This document shows, one piece after another, positions 32,384-39,472 of a stretch of 39,472 nt of DNA (its first letter is position 1; each line of letters opens with the position of its first letter). A program made the position numbers and the translations under genes. The stretch covers positions 1 through 39,472 of the forward strand of contig JAJDZQ010000030.1 in assembly GCA_022824565.1 (NCBI GenBank). The letters are read 5' to 3'. This stretch comes from Anaerolineae bacterium (GTDB taxonomy: Bacteria; Chloroflexota; Anaerolineae; Aggregatilineales; Phototrophicaceae). The notes under the pieces are model-generated. The model saw nothing but the letters and a program-made list of their open reading frames with translations. It was not told the origin of the DNA and ran no database searches.

Positions 32384-33337
32384 TCAGACCGCTTCGACAG
32401 CAGCCTCATCAACACGACCGCCGAGGAAAGGCAGCTCGCCCTGTTCCCAAGCCACCAGCAGCGGCACGGCGGTGAAGATGGATGAATAAGTGCCGCTCAG
32501 CAAGCCGATAAACAAGATAGCGATGAATTGTTTGACTGTCTCGCCACCGAAGAGCAGGATGGCGATCATGATGAAAAAAGCGTTCAACTGCGTGGCCAGC
32601 GAGCGATGGATGGTCTCCCAGATGCTGCGATTGACGATCGTCTCGTAGGGTTCGCCCAGGTGCTTGGGGATATTTTCTCGGATGCGGTCGAAGACGACGA
32701 TAGAATCCTGCACAGAAAAACCGACCACCGTCAGCACCGCCGTCAGGAAGAGCGCATCGATCTCCCAGCCCAGCAGCAAGCCGAAGAGCGACATCACGCC
32801 CATCACAACCAGCATGTCGTGGATCATGGCGGCGATGGCGCAGACGCCATAGCGAATGGCGTTGGGCACCTGGCGGAAGGCGATGACGATGAAGCCGGTG
32901 ATCACCAGCGCGCCCACCGCCACAGCTGCCAATGCCGAGCGCGTCACTTCGCCGCCGATGGTGGCTGACACTGTTTCTATGCCGAAGCTGTCGCGGTCGA
33001 TCGGCGCGAGTTCGCCCAGGCTTTCCAGAATGTCGTTGGTCCTGGTCACTTCATGAAAACCCGCCCGCACCGACCAACGGAAGTCGTCTGCGCCGCCAAT
33101 CTGCTGGATGATGACATTGTCATCGCCAAAGTTCGTGAAGACGCGGCGGATGCCATCTTCGCTCGCCCCGGCTTGCTCAAACTTTAGCTCGTAGATGCTG
33201 CCGCCCAAAAAGTCGATGCTGAGGCGGAAGGGCGCGCCAGTTGTGACGGTCGAATAGAGCATAATCGCCAAGCCCGGCAAGATGACCAGAGCGGACAGAA
33301 CGAAAAACCAGCGGCGCTTTTGCACGATAGAAAACAT
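32384..33337 (-). CDS. secF: Protein-export membrane protein SecF
   Basis: Subunit of the SecDF complex that uses proton motive force to pull exported proteins outward. 317 aa from the ATG at 33337; AGAGGGG lies 8 nt upstream, which favours this over the ATG at 33355 that overlaps secD. Family features: LSIDFLGGSIYELKF in the periplasmic part, then the RND-type helices with VLTVVGFSVQDSIVVFDRIRENI and NRSIWETIHRSLATQLNAFFIMIAILLFGGETVKQFI. Six helices expected. Last gene of yajC-secD-secF. Confidence 0.95.
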   Translation of the reverse strand: MFSIVQKRRWFFVLSALVILPGLAIMLYSTVTTGAPFRLSIDFLGGSIYELKFEQAGASEDGIRRVFTNFGDDNVIIQQIGGADDFRWSVRAGFHEVTRTNDILESLGELAPIDRDSFGIETVSATIGGEVTRSALAAVAVGALVITGFIVIAFRQVPNAIRYGVCAIAAMIHDMLVVMGVMSLFGLLLGWEIDALFLTAVLTVVGFSVQDSIVVFDRIRENIPKHLGEPYETIVNRSIWETIHRSLATQLNAFFIMIAILLFGGETVKQFIAILFIGLLSGTYSSIFTAVPLLVAWEQGELPFLGGRVDEAAVEAV

Positions 33338-33351
33338 GTCGGCAGCCCCTC

Positions 33352-34848
33352 TCATGCGCCCAGCAGCGCGCGGTTGTTCTCGATGCGGCTGCGGAATAGC
33401 CCAACGAGCATGTACAAGAAGGTGCGCGTTACGATGACGGCGGTGAACAAGTTGAGCAGCAGCCCGATCGCCAGTGTCACCGCGAAGCCAGCCACGATGC
33501 TTGCGCCCGGCGTCTGCCCGAACATGAACAGGATGCCGCAGATGATGATGGTCGACAAGTTGCTGTCGCGGATGGATGTCCAGGCGCGGTCGAAGCCGGC
33601 TTTCAGCGCCGCCTCCAAGGGCAGACCCGCCCGCAGTTCTTCCTTGATTCGCTCAAAGATCAATATATTGCCATCCACCGCCGTGCCAATGGATATGAGG
33701 AAGCCGGTGATGGCGGGCAATGTCAAGGTAACTGGCAGCAGCTTGAACACGGCGATATTCAGAAAGATGAAAACGACCAGCGCCAGGTCGGCCGCCAAGC
33801 CCGGCAGCCGATAATAAATGAGCATGAAGGCCAGCACGACGAGCACGCCGATGACGCCCGCCTGCACGCTCAGCCGCACCGATTCTTGCCCCAGCGTCGC
33901 GCCGACTTCTTGGGTGCTTTCGATGCGCAAGGGGATGGGCAGCGCGCCCGAACGCAGTTGCAAAGCCAGGGTATTGGCATCGTCTTCTGTGAATTGACCG
34001 CTGATGACGCCGCCGCTGCTCAATTGCGCCTGGATGACTGGCGCAGACAGCACTTCGCCATCCAGCACGATCGCCATGGGCTGGCCGATGCGTTCTGCTG
34101 TAAAGCCGCCGAAGACAGATTGAAACTCTTCTTTGATTTCAAAATTGATCATCCATTCGGCGCTGCCCGTGCCTTGCGGCGGGGCGAGCACGGCGCTGGC
34201 CGCCTGCAGCCCGGCACCAGTCATCACGGTGCGGAAGGGCAAGCCAGTCACTGGATGCGCGCGCCGAGCGGCCAACGGGTCTTCTTCGCCTTCGGGCACA
34301 TTGGCATTGCGGCGCATCTCGACTTGTTCGCTGGTTACGATCTCGCTGCCCACCAGGTCATAAGTCTGGGCGCTGAGTCCGCCGAAGTCCACGAATTCCA
34401 GCAAGGCGGTCTGCTGGATGGTGGCGATGGCTTGCTGTGGATCGCTCACGCCGGGCAGCTCGACCAAGATGCGGTCGCGCCCCTGCACTTGCACAGTCGC
34501 TTCGGTCAAACCCAAGGCATTGACGCGCCGCGAGACATTGTTGGCTGTTTCGCCCAGGTCTTCGGCAGAGAAGCTGTCGGCGGCGATATCGGCTTGCAAC
34601 AAGACGCGCAACCCGCCAACCAGATCCAAGCCCAGGCTTTGTGTGATATGGAGCGCGAATTCGGGCAGGCCATCGCCATCGGAGTCAAATTCCAGATTTT
34701 CTGTGCACTTCAAGTTGGCGCGCGCAGCTTCATCGGCAGCGGCGCAGGCGGCGGCATCCACGCCCTTGCTCTCGGGTGGGGTCGCCACCCAGATGCAGAA
34801 GGCGCTGAGTATGACGATAAAGACTAGCCAGCGGCTGTGCCTGCTCAT
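33352..34848 (-). CDS. secD: Protein translocase subunit SecD
   Basis: 498 aa, the large SecDF subunit. After the first helix (7-22) comes the periplasmic region with LGLDLVGGLRVLLQAD, then GGVISGQFTEDDANTLALQLRSGALPIPLRIESTQEVGATLGQESV leading into the RND helices with SIGTAVDGNILIFERIKEELRAG. An odd insert lies between helix 1 and the LGLDLVGG motif: Cys35 and Cys48 bracket a helix, followed by DSDGDGLPEFAL (55-66), which looks like a calcium-binding loop. I have not seen this as a general SecD feature. It overlaps yajC by 4 bp and its stop overlaps an upstream secF ATG. Confidence 0.95.
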   Translation of the reverse strand: MSRHSRWLVFIVILSAFCIWVATPPESKGVDAAACAAADEAARANLKCTENLEFDSDGDGLPEFALHITQSLGLDLVGGLRVLLQADIAADSFSAEDLGETANNVSRRVNALGLTEATVQVQGRDRILVELPGVSDPQQAIATIQQTALLEFVDFGGLSAQTYDLVGSEIVTSEQVEMRRNANVPEGEEDPLAARRAHPVTGLPFRTVMTGAGLQAASAVLAPPQGTGSAEWMINFEIKEEFQSVFGGFTAERIGQPMAIVLDGEVLSAPVIQAQLSSGGVISGQFTEDDANTLALQLRSGALPIPLRIESTQEVGATLGQESVRLSVQAGVIGVLVVLAFMLIYYRLPGLAADLALVVFIFLNIAVFKLLPVTLTLPAITGFLISIGTAVDGNILIFERIKEELRAGLPLEAALKAGFDRAWTSIRDSNLSTIIICGILFMFGQTPGASIVAGFAVTLAIGLLLNLFTAVIVTRTFLYMLVGLFRSRIENNRALLGA

Positions 34849-35195
34849 GATTTTACGCCTTCCTCGCTGGTCGATGCTTGATTGCGAATGCTGCCGGTGC
34901 CACGAGCGGCGCTTTCGGCGATGGCTTGTGGATCATAGACTTGCTGCAGGGCGGCTGTCAGCAGCTTGATGCGCACGCCAGCGGCGATCTCGATTATCGA
35001 TATGCCAGCAGCTACATCAATATCGATGATCACCCCGACGATGCCGCCATAGGTCACGACCTCGTCGCCCACATGCAAGGCGCGCACGATTTTCTGCTTG
35101 TGCTGGAAGGCGCGCTGCTTGGGGAAGATGACCATCGCCCAATAGCCGCCCAGCGCCAGCGAAAGCACCGCAAAGACGAGCACGAATTCTGGCAT
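34845..35195 (-). CDS. yajC: Preprotein translocase subunit YajC
   Basis: Small single-pass protein of the SecDF-YajC complex. 116 aa. The N-terminal helix FVLVFAVLSLALGGYWAMVIFPKQRAFQ is followed by the conserved core KIVRALHVGDEVVTYGGIVGVIIDIDVAAGISIIEIAAGVRIKLL, whose GDEVVTYGGI stretch is the family hallmark. An AAAGGC ribosome site lies before the ATG. First gene of yajC-secD-secF; promoter at 35234-35262. Confidence 0.93.
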   Translation of the reverse strand: MPEFVLVFAVLSLALGGYWAMVIFPKQRAFQHKQKIVRALHVGDEVVTYGGIVGVIIDIDVAAGISIIEIAAGVRIKLLTAALQQVYDPQAIAESAARGTGSIRNQASTSEEGVKS

Positions 35196-35233
35196 GGTTG
35201 CCTTTGTTCAATGGCTAATCGCAATTCGCCCGT

Positions 35234-35262
35234 AGTATAGTGGCGAATGCCGGGCATATCCA
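35234..35262 (-). promoter_or_regulatory. Promoter of yajC-secD-secF
   Basis: Minus-strand TGGATA (35257-35262), a 17-nt spacer and TATACT (35234-35239), about 40 nt before the yajC ATG. Confidence 0.6.
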
Positions 35263-35277
35263 GACCGCATCGTTTGC

Positions 35278-35305
35278 TTGACTATACGACCTGGTATCTT
35301 ATACA
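35278..35305 (+). promoter_or_regulatory. Promoter of the CARDB-type secreted protein gene
   Basis: TTGACT (35278-35283), a 16-nt spacer and TATACA (35300-35305), 43 nt before the ATG at 35349. It supports the start at 35349 rather than the upstream in-frame ATG at 35247. Confidence 0.6.
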
Positions 35306-35348
35306 ATACAGTCCGAACTTGTCGCCAGCGTGTGAGGTGGACAGAAAA

Positions 35349-37274
35349 ATGAGCAGCGCAAAATCCAAAGCAATTGTGGCCGGCTTCGTCCTGACCCTGC
35401 TGATTGTGCTGGCGGTCGCTCCCGCTGCGGCCGGCGATGTCGCCCTGAGCCTGAACAGCGGCGATGAAAACGAAGTCTTCTGGATTGAAGGCGAGCCATC
35501 GCTGGTCATGAACGGCTTCGACCTATCCACCTTTGCTGATGACCTGCCCGTGGCGCTCGATGTAGTGACCTTGTCGGTAGAAACGCCAGTGCCCGGCGGG
35601 CGCGTTGTGGTGGTGGTCTATGAAGATGCGACAGGCGGCGCGCCGCACGATGCCACGTTGGCTTATCGCGAGGTCGTTTCTATCAACGAAGCTGGCACTG
35701 TGCGCATCGCGCTGTCAAAGCCTGCTTTCGTCAACGAGACAGTGGCATGGGTCGGGTTTTACCTGCCAGTGGGCTTCCGCTTTTATGCCGATACTTCCGG
35801 CGCGTCTGCCTTGACCTACTGGGCTTGGACGCCGGGCGGTCCCTTCGACCTCAGTTCGCCAGGGCGCGCGGTGGTGCTGGGGCCTGGCGATGGCAGCGAG
35901 CCTGTCAACATACAGATGGATGGCATCGCGCGCATCGGCATTGAGCTGCGAGAAGCCACGGGGCTGGAATTGGCGCGACTCGCTCCGCTCGGGCAACAGG
36001 TGGCGGAAGATGCTGAAGTGGATGTCTCCAACTTCAAAGAACATCACAATTGCCCGGGCTTCTTGTGGGAACCCGGCAGTTCTTCGGTCGATCTGACCTG
36101 CCTGGTCGGCGCGCAGATCGAGGCGCCAGTGGTCATTCAAGATGCGCCGGAGGGTTACATCGATGTCCAGCGCGAAGGCATGCTCTACAAGCTCGTAGCG
36201 GAGAATTACAGCGTCTTGCCCGAGCCGGTGATGCACTGCATCCGCGTGCCAGAAGAACATCTGGAAACGGCGGTGATTGGCGAGGCGCGCGATATCCCCG
36301 AGCGGTGGTACATCCTGCCCTCGGTGCGCTATGACGACATGGTTTGCGCCGACATCAGCTTCGTCAATTATGTTTCCTATTTCTTGCCGCGCAGCCCCGG
36401 CTCCGTACAGAATGTCAACCTGGTTATCGGCTGGTCGCGGGTCGCCCCACATCCGGCCATCTGTGGCTTGCCGCTCAAAATCACGGCCGCGGTCGTCAAT
36501 ACCGGGCGCGAAGAATTCTTCACCGACGACGGAAACTTCCAGATCAGCGTGGAGAATATCCACCTGGAATCGGGTTTTCTCTTCCCAGTTAAGGATATTT
36601 CGGTGCCAGCCTGGCGCTTCAAACCGGGCGACCGGCGGGGCGTGCCCATCGAGTTCCTGAATGAAAATGAAGTCGTCCGCGACGGCACGACGATTGGAGA
36701 TCGGTATCGTCTGCAAATCCGCATTGACAGCGCTTCTCAGGTCGAAGAGACCAATGAATCTGACAATATGTGGTTCACAGAATATGTGCTTTCGCCCGTG
36801 CATTCGACCTATCAATGCTTTGACAGAACGCCGGACGATGGCTCGCCAGCGCATTATCCGCCGGTGTGCGAAATCGAAAATTACCATCCGCGCTATGGAC
36901 AGGGCAATTCGCCTGGGCACGATATCGACTTGCAGACTTATGACTACGCTGTGCAGCAGCCGCTGAACCCGACTGGCTTTGGTTTTGGCTTGTATGGCTA
37001 CACCCAGTGCCTGGCAGCGCACTACTACGACACCAGCAATAGCACGGGCGATTACATTGACTACTGGAACGATCGCGGCGAGTTGGACTTCGAACAGATT
37101 GGCATGGGCTTGGGCGCTTGCGAAATCGGGCAGGTTAGCGGCGAGGATGGTGATTTCGGCAGCAGAGATAATTATTGCGATTGCTTGGCAAAACTGCCTG
37201 GTCAATACGCAATTGGACAAGACCAGTGTAATGCAATCTGGAACCGGGTTACTGATGCGACTCAAGACGAATAA
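35349..37274 (+). CDS. Secreted protein with a CARDB-like domain, function unknown
   Basis: 641 aa from the ATG at 35349, with GAGGTGG 10 nt upstream. A signal peptide (helix 9-24, cleavage near AAA-G at 28) directs export. The N-terminal 200 residues are beta-rich and unassigned (FWIEGEPSLVMNGFDLSTF, VWVGFYLPVGFRFYADTSG). A middle segment has several cysteines. About 385-500 fits a CARDB adhesion-type module: LKITAAVVNTGREEFFTDDGNFQISVENI and RLQIRIDSASQVEETNESDNMWF. The C-terminal 130 residues are aromatic and Cys-rich (NYCDCLAKLPGQYAIGQDQC). No sortase motif or membrane anchor is seen. It may bind surfaces or other proteins outside the cell; no enzyme motif is visible. The next gene begins inside its 3' end (20-nt overlap). 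Confidence 0.85.
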   Translation: MSSAKSKAIVAGFVLTLLIVLAVAPAAAGDVALSLNSGDENEVFWIEGEPSLVMNGFDLSTFADDLPVALDVVTLSVETPVPGGRVVVVVYEDATGGAPHDATLAYREVVSINEAGTVRIALSKPAFVNETVAWVGFYLPVGFRFYADTSGASALTYWAWTPGGPFDLSSPGRAVVLGPGDGSEPVNIQMDGIARIGIELREATGLELARLAPLGQQVAEDAEVDVSNFKEHHNCPGFLWEPGSSSVDLTCLVGAQIEAPVVIQDAPEGYIDVQREGMLYKLVAENYSVLPEPVMHCIRVPEEHLETAVIGEARDIPERWYILPSVRYDDMVCADISFVNYVSYFLPRSPGSVQNVNLVIGWSRVAPHPAICGLPLKITAAVVNTGREEFFTDDGNFQISVENIHLESGFLFPVKDISVPAWRFKPGDRRGVPIEFLNENEVVRDGTTIGDRYRLQIRIDSASQVEETNESDNMWFTEYVLSPVHSTYQCFDRTPDDGSPAHYPPVCEIENYHPRYGQGNSPGHDIDLQTYDYAVQQPLNPTGFGFGLYGYTQCLAAHYYDTSNSTGDYIDYWNDRGELDFEQIGMGLGACEIGQVSGEDGDFGSRDNYCDCLAKLPGQYAIGQDQCNAIWNRVTDATQDE

Positions 37275-38022
37275 GCGACTGGCGCGGCGCAACCGCCAGA
37301 TCACCAACTACCTTTTCTTCGGCACCTTCGCCGCGTTGATTTTGGGCTTCATCATCATCAACGCTTCTCTCTTCACCACCGATGTCCCCGATACATTGAC
37401 CTTGATCGCGCAGTCGGCCATTCTGCCGGTGGCTTTTGTGCTGACGGTTGTTTCGGTGCGCATGACCAACTTGTGGGCGCGCCGTCCACGCCCGGAAGAT
37501 GCCATCGCTGGCGGACTCAAAGGCTTGAGCAACAAGAGCGTTCTCTACAATTATTATCACTTCCCGGCTCGGCATGTGCTGATATGCCCACAGGGAGTCT
37601 TCGCCATCACCACGCGCTGGCACGATCAGCGCTTTACCTATCGCAAGGGCAAATTTCGCAGCCACAAGAACATCCTCAGCAAGTTTTTTTCGGCCATTCG
37701 CTTTGATGGCGTGGGCAATCCGCTGCGCGATGCCGAATTTGCCGGCGCGCGTGTGCAGCGCAAGATCGACGGTGTCGCCGATGATGTCCCTGTGCAGTCA
37801 CTGGTGGTATTCATCGATCCGTCCGCAGAAATCGAATTTGAAGACGAACCGTCCCTGCCCGTCCTCTACGCCGATAGCAAAAAAAGCCCCAACCTCAAAG
37901 ATTTCATGCGCGACAAGAAACGCGAGCTGGACGAGACCGTGGGCGATTCCAAAGCCCGCAACGCCAGCCTGATGCCACTGACCGACGAGCAAATCGAAAT
38001 ATTCGAAGCCGCCACCACTTGA
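37255..38022 (+). CDS. Two-helix membrane protein with a degenerate NERD (nuclease-related) domain
   Basis: 255 aa from the ATG at 37255, inside the end of the CARDB gene. A basic N-terminus leads to two helices (about 18-37 and 49-68). From about 81 on the sequence follows the NERD pattern: EDAIAGGLKGLSNKSVLYNYYHFPARHVLICPQGVFAITTRWHDQRFTYRKGKF. In active-looking NERD proteins the corresponding positions read DHV and IETK; here they are ARHV and ITTR (Thr119, Arg121), so the PD-(D/E)xK metal-binding residues appear lost. It is therefore probably not a nuclease. Residues 150-255 are charged. The pairing with an exported protein and a glycosyltransferase is unexplained. Domain call by eye. Confidence 0.78.
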   Translation: MRLKTNKRLARRNRQITNYLFFGTFAALILGFIIINASLFTTDVPDTLTLIAQSAILPVAFVLTVVSVRMTNLWARRPRPEDAIAGGLKGLSNKSVLYNYYHFPARHVLICPQGVFAITTRWHDQRFTYRKGKFRSHKNILSKFFSAIRFDGVGNPLRDAEFAGARVQRKIDGVADDVPVQSLVVFIDPSAEIEFEDEPSLPVLYADSKKSPNLKDFMRDKKRELDETVGDSKARNASLMPLTDEQIEIFEAATT

Positions 38023-38026
38023 GCGC

Positions 38027-39472
38027 ATGCGCCATCTGCCGCTCATCCTGATCTGCCTGCTGGGTTTTGCGCTGCGCTTGCACAAGCTGGATGATGTGCC
38101 GCTGCGGGGCGATGAAGCCTTCAGCGTACAGTATTGGGCAGATACGCCGCTGGCCATTTCCCTCGGCGAGATTGCGTTGGGCGAGCCGCATACCCCGCTG
38201 GTTTATGCTGTGGCGCGGGCATGGCGGATGATCGTCGGCGGCGTGGACTCGGTGTTTGCGCTGCGCTACCTGGCGGCCTTGGGCAACATAATCGGCGCTG
38301 CCGGCATCTGGGCGCTGGGCTGGCGTCTGACTGGCGAAAGGCGCATCGGCCTGCTGGCGGCGCTGCTATGGGCTTTGCATCCCTATGAAATTTGGCACAG
38401 TCAGGAATTTCGCAATTATGCCTGGTGGGCGGGCTTGAGCGTGACATCGCTGTGGCTGGGCGCGCGCTTGGTCGAGCGGGATACTCGCGGCGACTGGCTG
38501 GCCTATGCGCTGATTGGCGGCGGCTGCGCGCTGGCGATCTACACCGAACCTTTTTCTACCTTGGCAGTTACGGGCTATGCGTTGCTGCAGCGGCGTCAGG
38601 ATGGGCGCTTTCTGCGGCGGCTGCTGAGCTTGCAGGCGCTGTTTGCTGCGCTGCTGGTTTTTGGCTTCGCGCTGCTGCAAGTGCGCTCGGGCTATGCGGC
38701 GACCTATCCGGGCTTGCAGCCAGCTTTCTCGCTGCCGGAATATGTGACGGTCTTCGTGCCGACCTTGACTTTGGGCAGCAGCATCCCGCTGAACCAAGCT
38801 GCGCTGGGCTTGGCGATTTCGCTTTGGCTGGTCGTGGCGGCCGCAAACGTGCACCGCTATCAGCCCAGCGCTTTCCAGTTGCTTGCGCTGGCGGCTGTGC
38901 TGCCTTTGCTCGGATTGGGCTTGGCTTCACAATTCTGGGATCTTTTCCACCCGCGTTATGTGTTGTCGGTCGTGCCGGCCATTTTGCTGCTGCTGGTGAC
39001 AGGCAGCTTCTGCCTGGCGAAATGGCTGCGGACCTGGCTTCGTCTCGACGCGAATGTTTTGGCGCTAGTGCTGCTTTCGCCCTGGTTTATGCTGGCGGCC
39101 TTGACACTGGACGCGCACTTTACCAATCCGTCTTTTCGCAAGGCGCCGGCCTGGGACTCGCTGGGCGCATTCCTCAATGACCGGGTGTCCGAGCGCGACC
39201 TGGTCATCCAGTTGGCCGGCGATGCGGCCTTTGGCTATTATTATCGTGGCGCAGCGCCAGATATCGGTTTGCCGGTGAACGGGAGCCAATCGGTCGCGGC
39301 TATTCAAGCGAGTTTGCTCGAGCTGGTCGATGACTACGTTAGTGTATTTGTGGCCGCGCGCGAACAAGCTGGCTGGGGCAATGCTGGCGCGGTCGCTGCC
39401 TGGCTGGGCGAGCATCGACAAGAAGTCATGCGCACCGATGTGGACGGCCTGCCGGTCCGGCAATATCAATCG
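38027..39472 (+). CDS. GT-C/family 39-like glycosyltransferase, integral membrane (3' end beyond the window)
   Basis: An open frame from the ATG at 38027 to the right edge, 482 residues so far and no stop. Begins with a helix (LPLILICLLGFALRLHKL) followed by VPLRGDEAFSVQYW, in which Asp29-Glu30 is the usual first-loop acidic motif of GT-C and ArnT/PMT-like transferases. About ten further hydrophobic helices follow to roughly residue 370, then a soluble C-terminal part (LNDRVSERDLVIQLAGDAAFGYYYRG). Such enzymes transfer sugars from polyprenyl-phosphate donors to lipids or proteins on the outer face. Donor and acceptor unknown; the nearby manC makes GDP-mannose but is 33 kb away. It follows the NERD-like gene by 4 nt, so cotranscription is likely. 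Confidence 0.8.
   Translation, partial: MRHLPLILICLLGFALRLHKLDDVPLRGDEAFSVQYWADTPLAISLGEIALGEPHTPLVYAVARAWRMIVGGVDSVFALRYLAALGNIIGAAGIWALGWRLTGERRIGLLAALLWALHPYEIWHSQEFRNYAWWAGLSVTSLWLGARLVERDTRGDWLAYALIGGGCALAIYTEPFSTLAVTGYALLQRRQDGRFLRRLLSLQALFAALLVFGFALLQVRSGYAATYPGLQPAFSLPEYVTVFVPTLTLGSSIPLNQAALGLAISLWLVVAAANVHRYQPSAFQLLALAAVLPLLGLGLASQFWDLFHPRYVLSVVPAILLLLVTGSFCLAKWLRTWLRLDANVLALVLLSPWFMLAALTLDAHFTNPSFRKAPAWDSLGAFLNDRVSERDLVIQLAGDAAFGYYYRGAAPDIGLPVNGSQSVAAIQASLLELVDDYVSVFVAAREQAGWGNAGAVAAWLGEHRQEVMRTDVDGLPVRQYQS

Noticed and set aside
36900..37274. CAP/SCP-type domain at the end of the secreted CARDB protein
   Set aside because: Some similarity around YWNDRGELDFEQIGMGLG, but the catalytic-like His/Glu motifs of CAP proteins are missing.
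35715..37307. A 530-codon open frame on the minus strand
   Set aside because: Antisense to the CARDB-type gene, which has a promoter, ribosome site and signal peptide.

Overview
The window looks like chromosomal DNA of a GC-rich bacterium, most likely a member of the Chloroflexota (Anaerolineae or a relative). This is an inference from gene content: a TopA with an extra N-terminal zinc ribbon, a membrane protein with a baseplate-J-like ectodomain beside ruvX and alaS, and a stand-alone KH protein between rpsP and rimM. No 16S rRNA, tRNA, CRISPR array, transposase or phage gene was found. Coding density is high and several junctions overlap by 4 bp.

Layout. (1) 1-6126, minus strand: dprA-manC-topA under a TTGACA/TATGCT promoter, then a two-helix membrane protein with its own promoter that runs off the left edge. 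(2) 6127-6508: a gene-free repeat-like element. (3) 6509-9086, minus: ffh-rpsP-khpA-rimM (protein targeting and ribosome biogenesis), from a canonical promoter whose -35 box overlaps the stop codon of the upstream MFS gene. (4) 9142-15010, minus: a tightly packed run of a membrane-anchored C39 peptidase-like TPR protein, the lipid II flippase murJ, a metallo-beta-lactamase-fold hydrolase, an iPGM/alkaline-phosphatase-like metalloenzyme and an MFS transporter. (5) 15011-15320: a second repeat-like element sharing a 19-bp end with the first. (6) 15321-20011, minus: alaS, the baseplate-J-like membrane protein and ruvX. (7) From 20130, plus: tyrS, divergent from alaS with overlapping -35 boxes, then a glutaconate CoA-transferase B-like gene. 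(8) 22191-25403, minus: ctpA-type protease, secG and an oligopeptide-binding-like protein. (9) 25522-26322, plus: the A-like CoA-transferase subunit, 3.3 kb from its partner. (10) 26482-30489, plus: promoter, TPP riboswitch and thiBPQ, a complete thiamine ABC importer; then purH. (11) 32384-35195, minus: yajC-secD-secF. (12) 35349 to the right edge, plus: a secreted CARDB-type protein, a membrane protein with a degenerate NERD domain and a GT-C type mannosyltransferase-like protein (partial).

Most of the window is housekeeping: translation (alaS, tyrS, rpsP, rimM), Sec/SRP export (ffh, secG, secD, secF, yajC), the envelope (murJ, manC), DNA processing (topA, dprA, ruvX), and thiamine and purine supply. 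The least explained material is the CoA-transferase pair whose B subunit appears to lack the catalytic glutamate, the baseplate-J-like and C39/TPR envelope proteins, the CARDB/pseudo-NERD/GT-C cassette at the right edge, and two families of intergenic repeats. I found no convincing defence system, biosynthetic cluster or mobile system.
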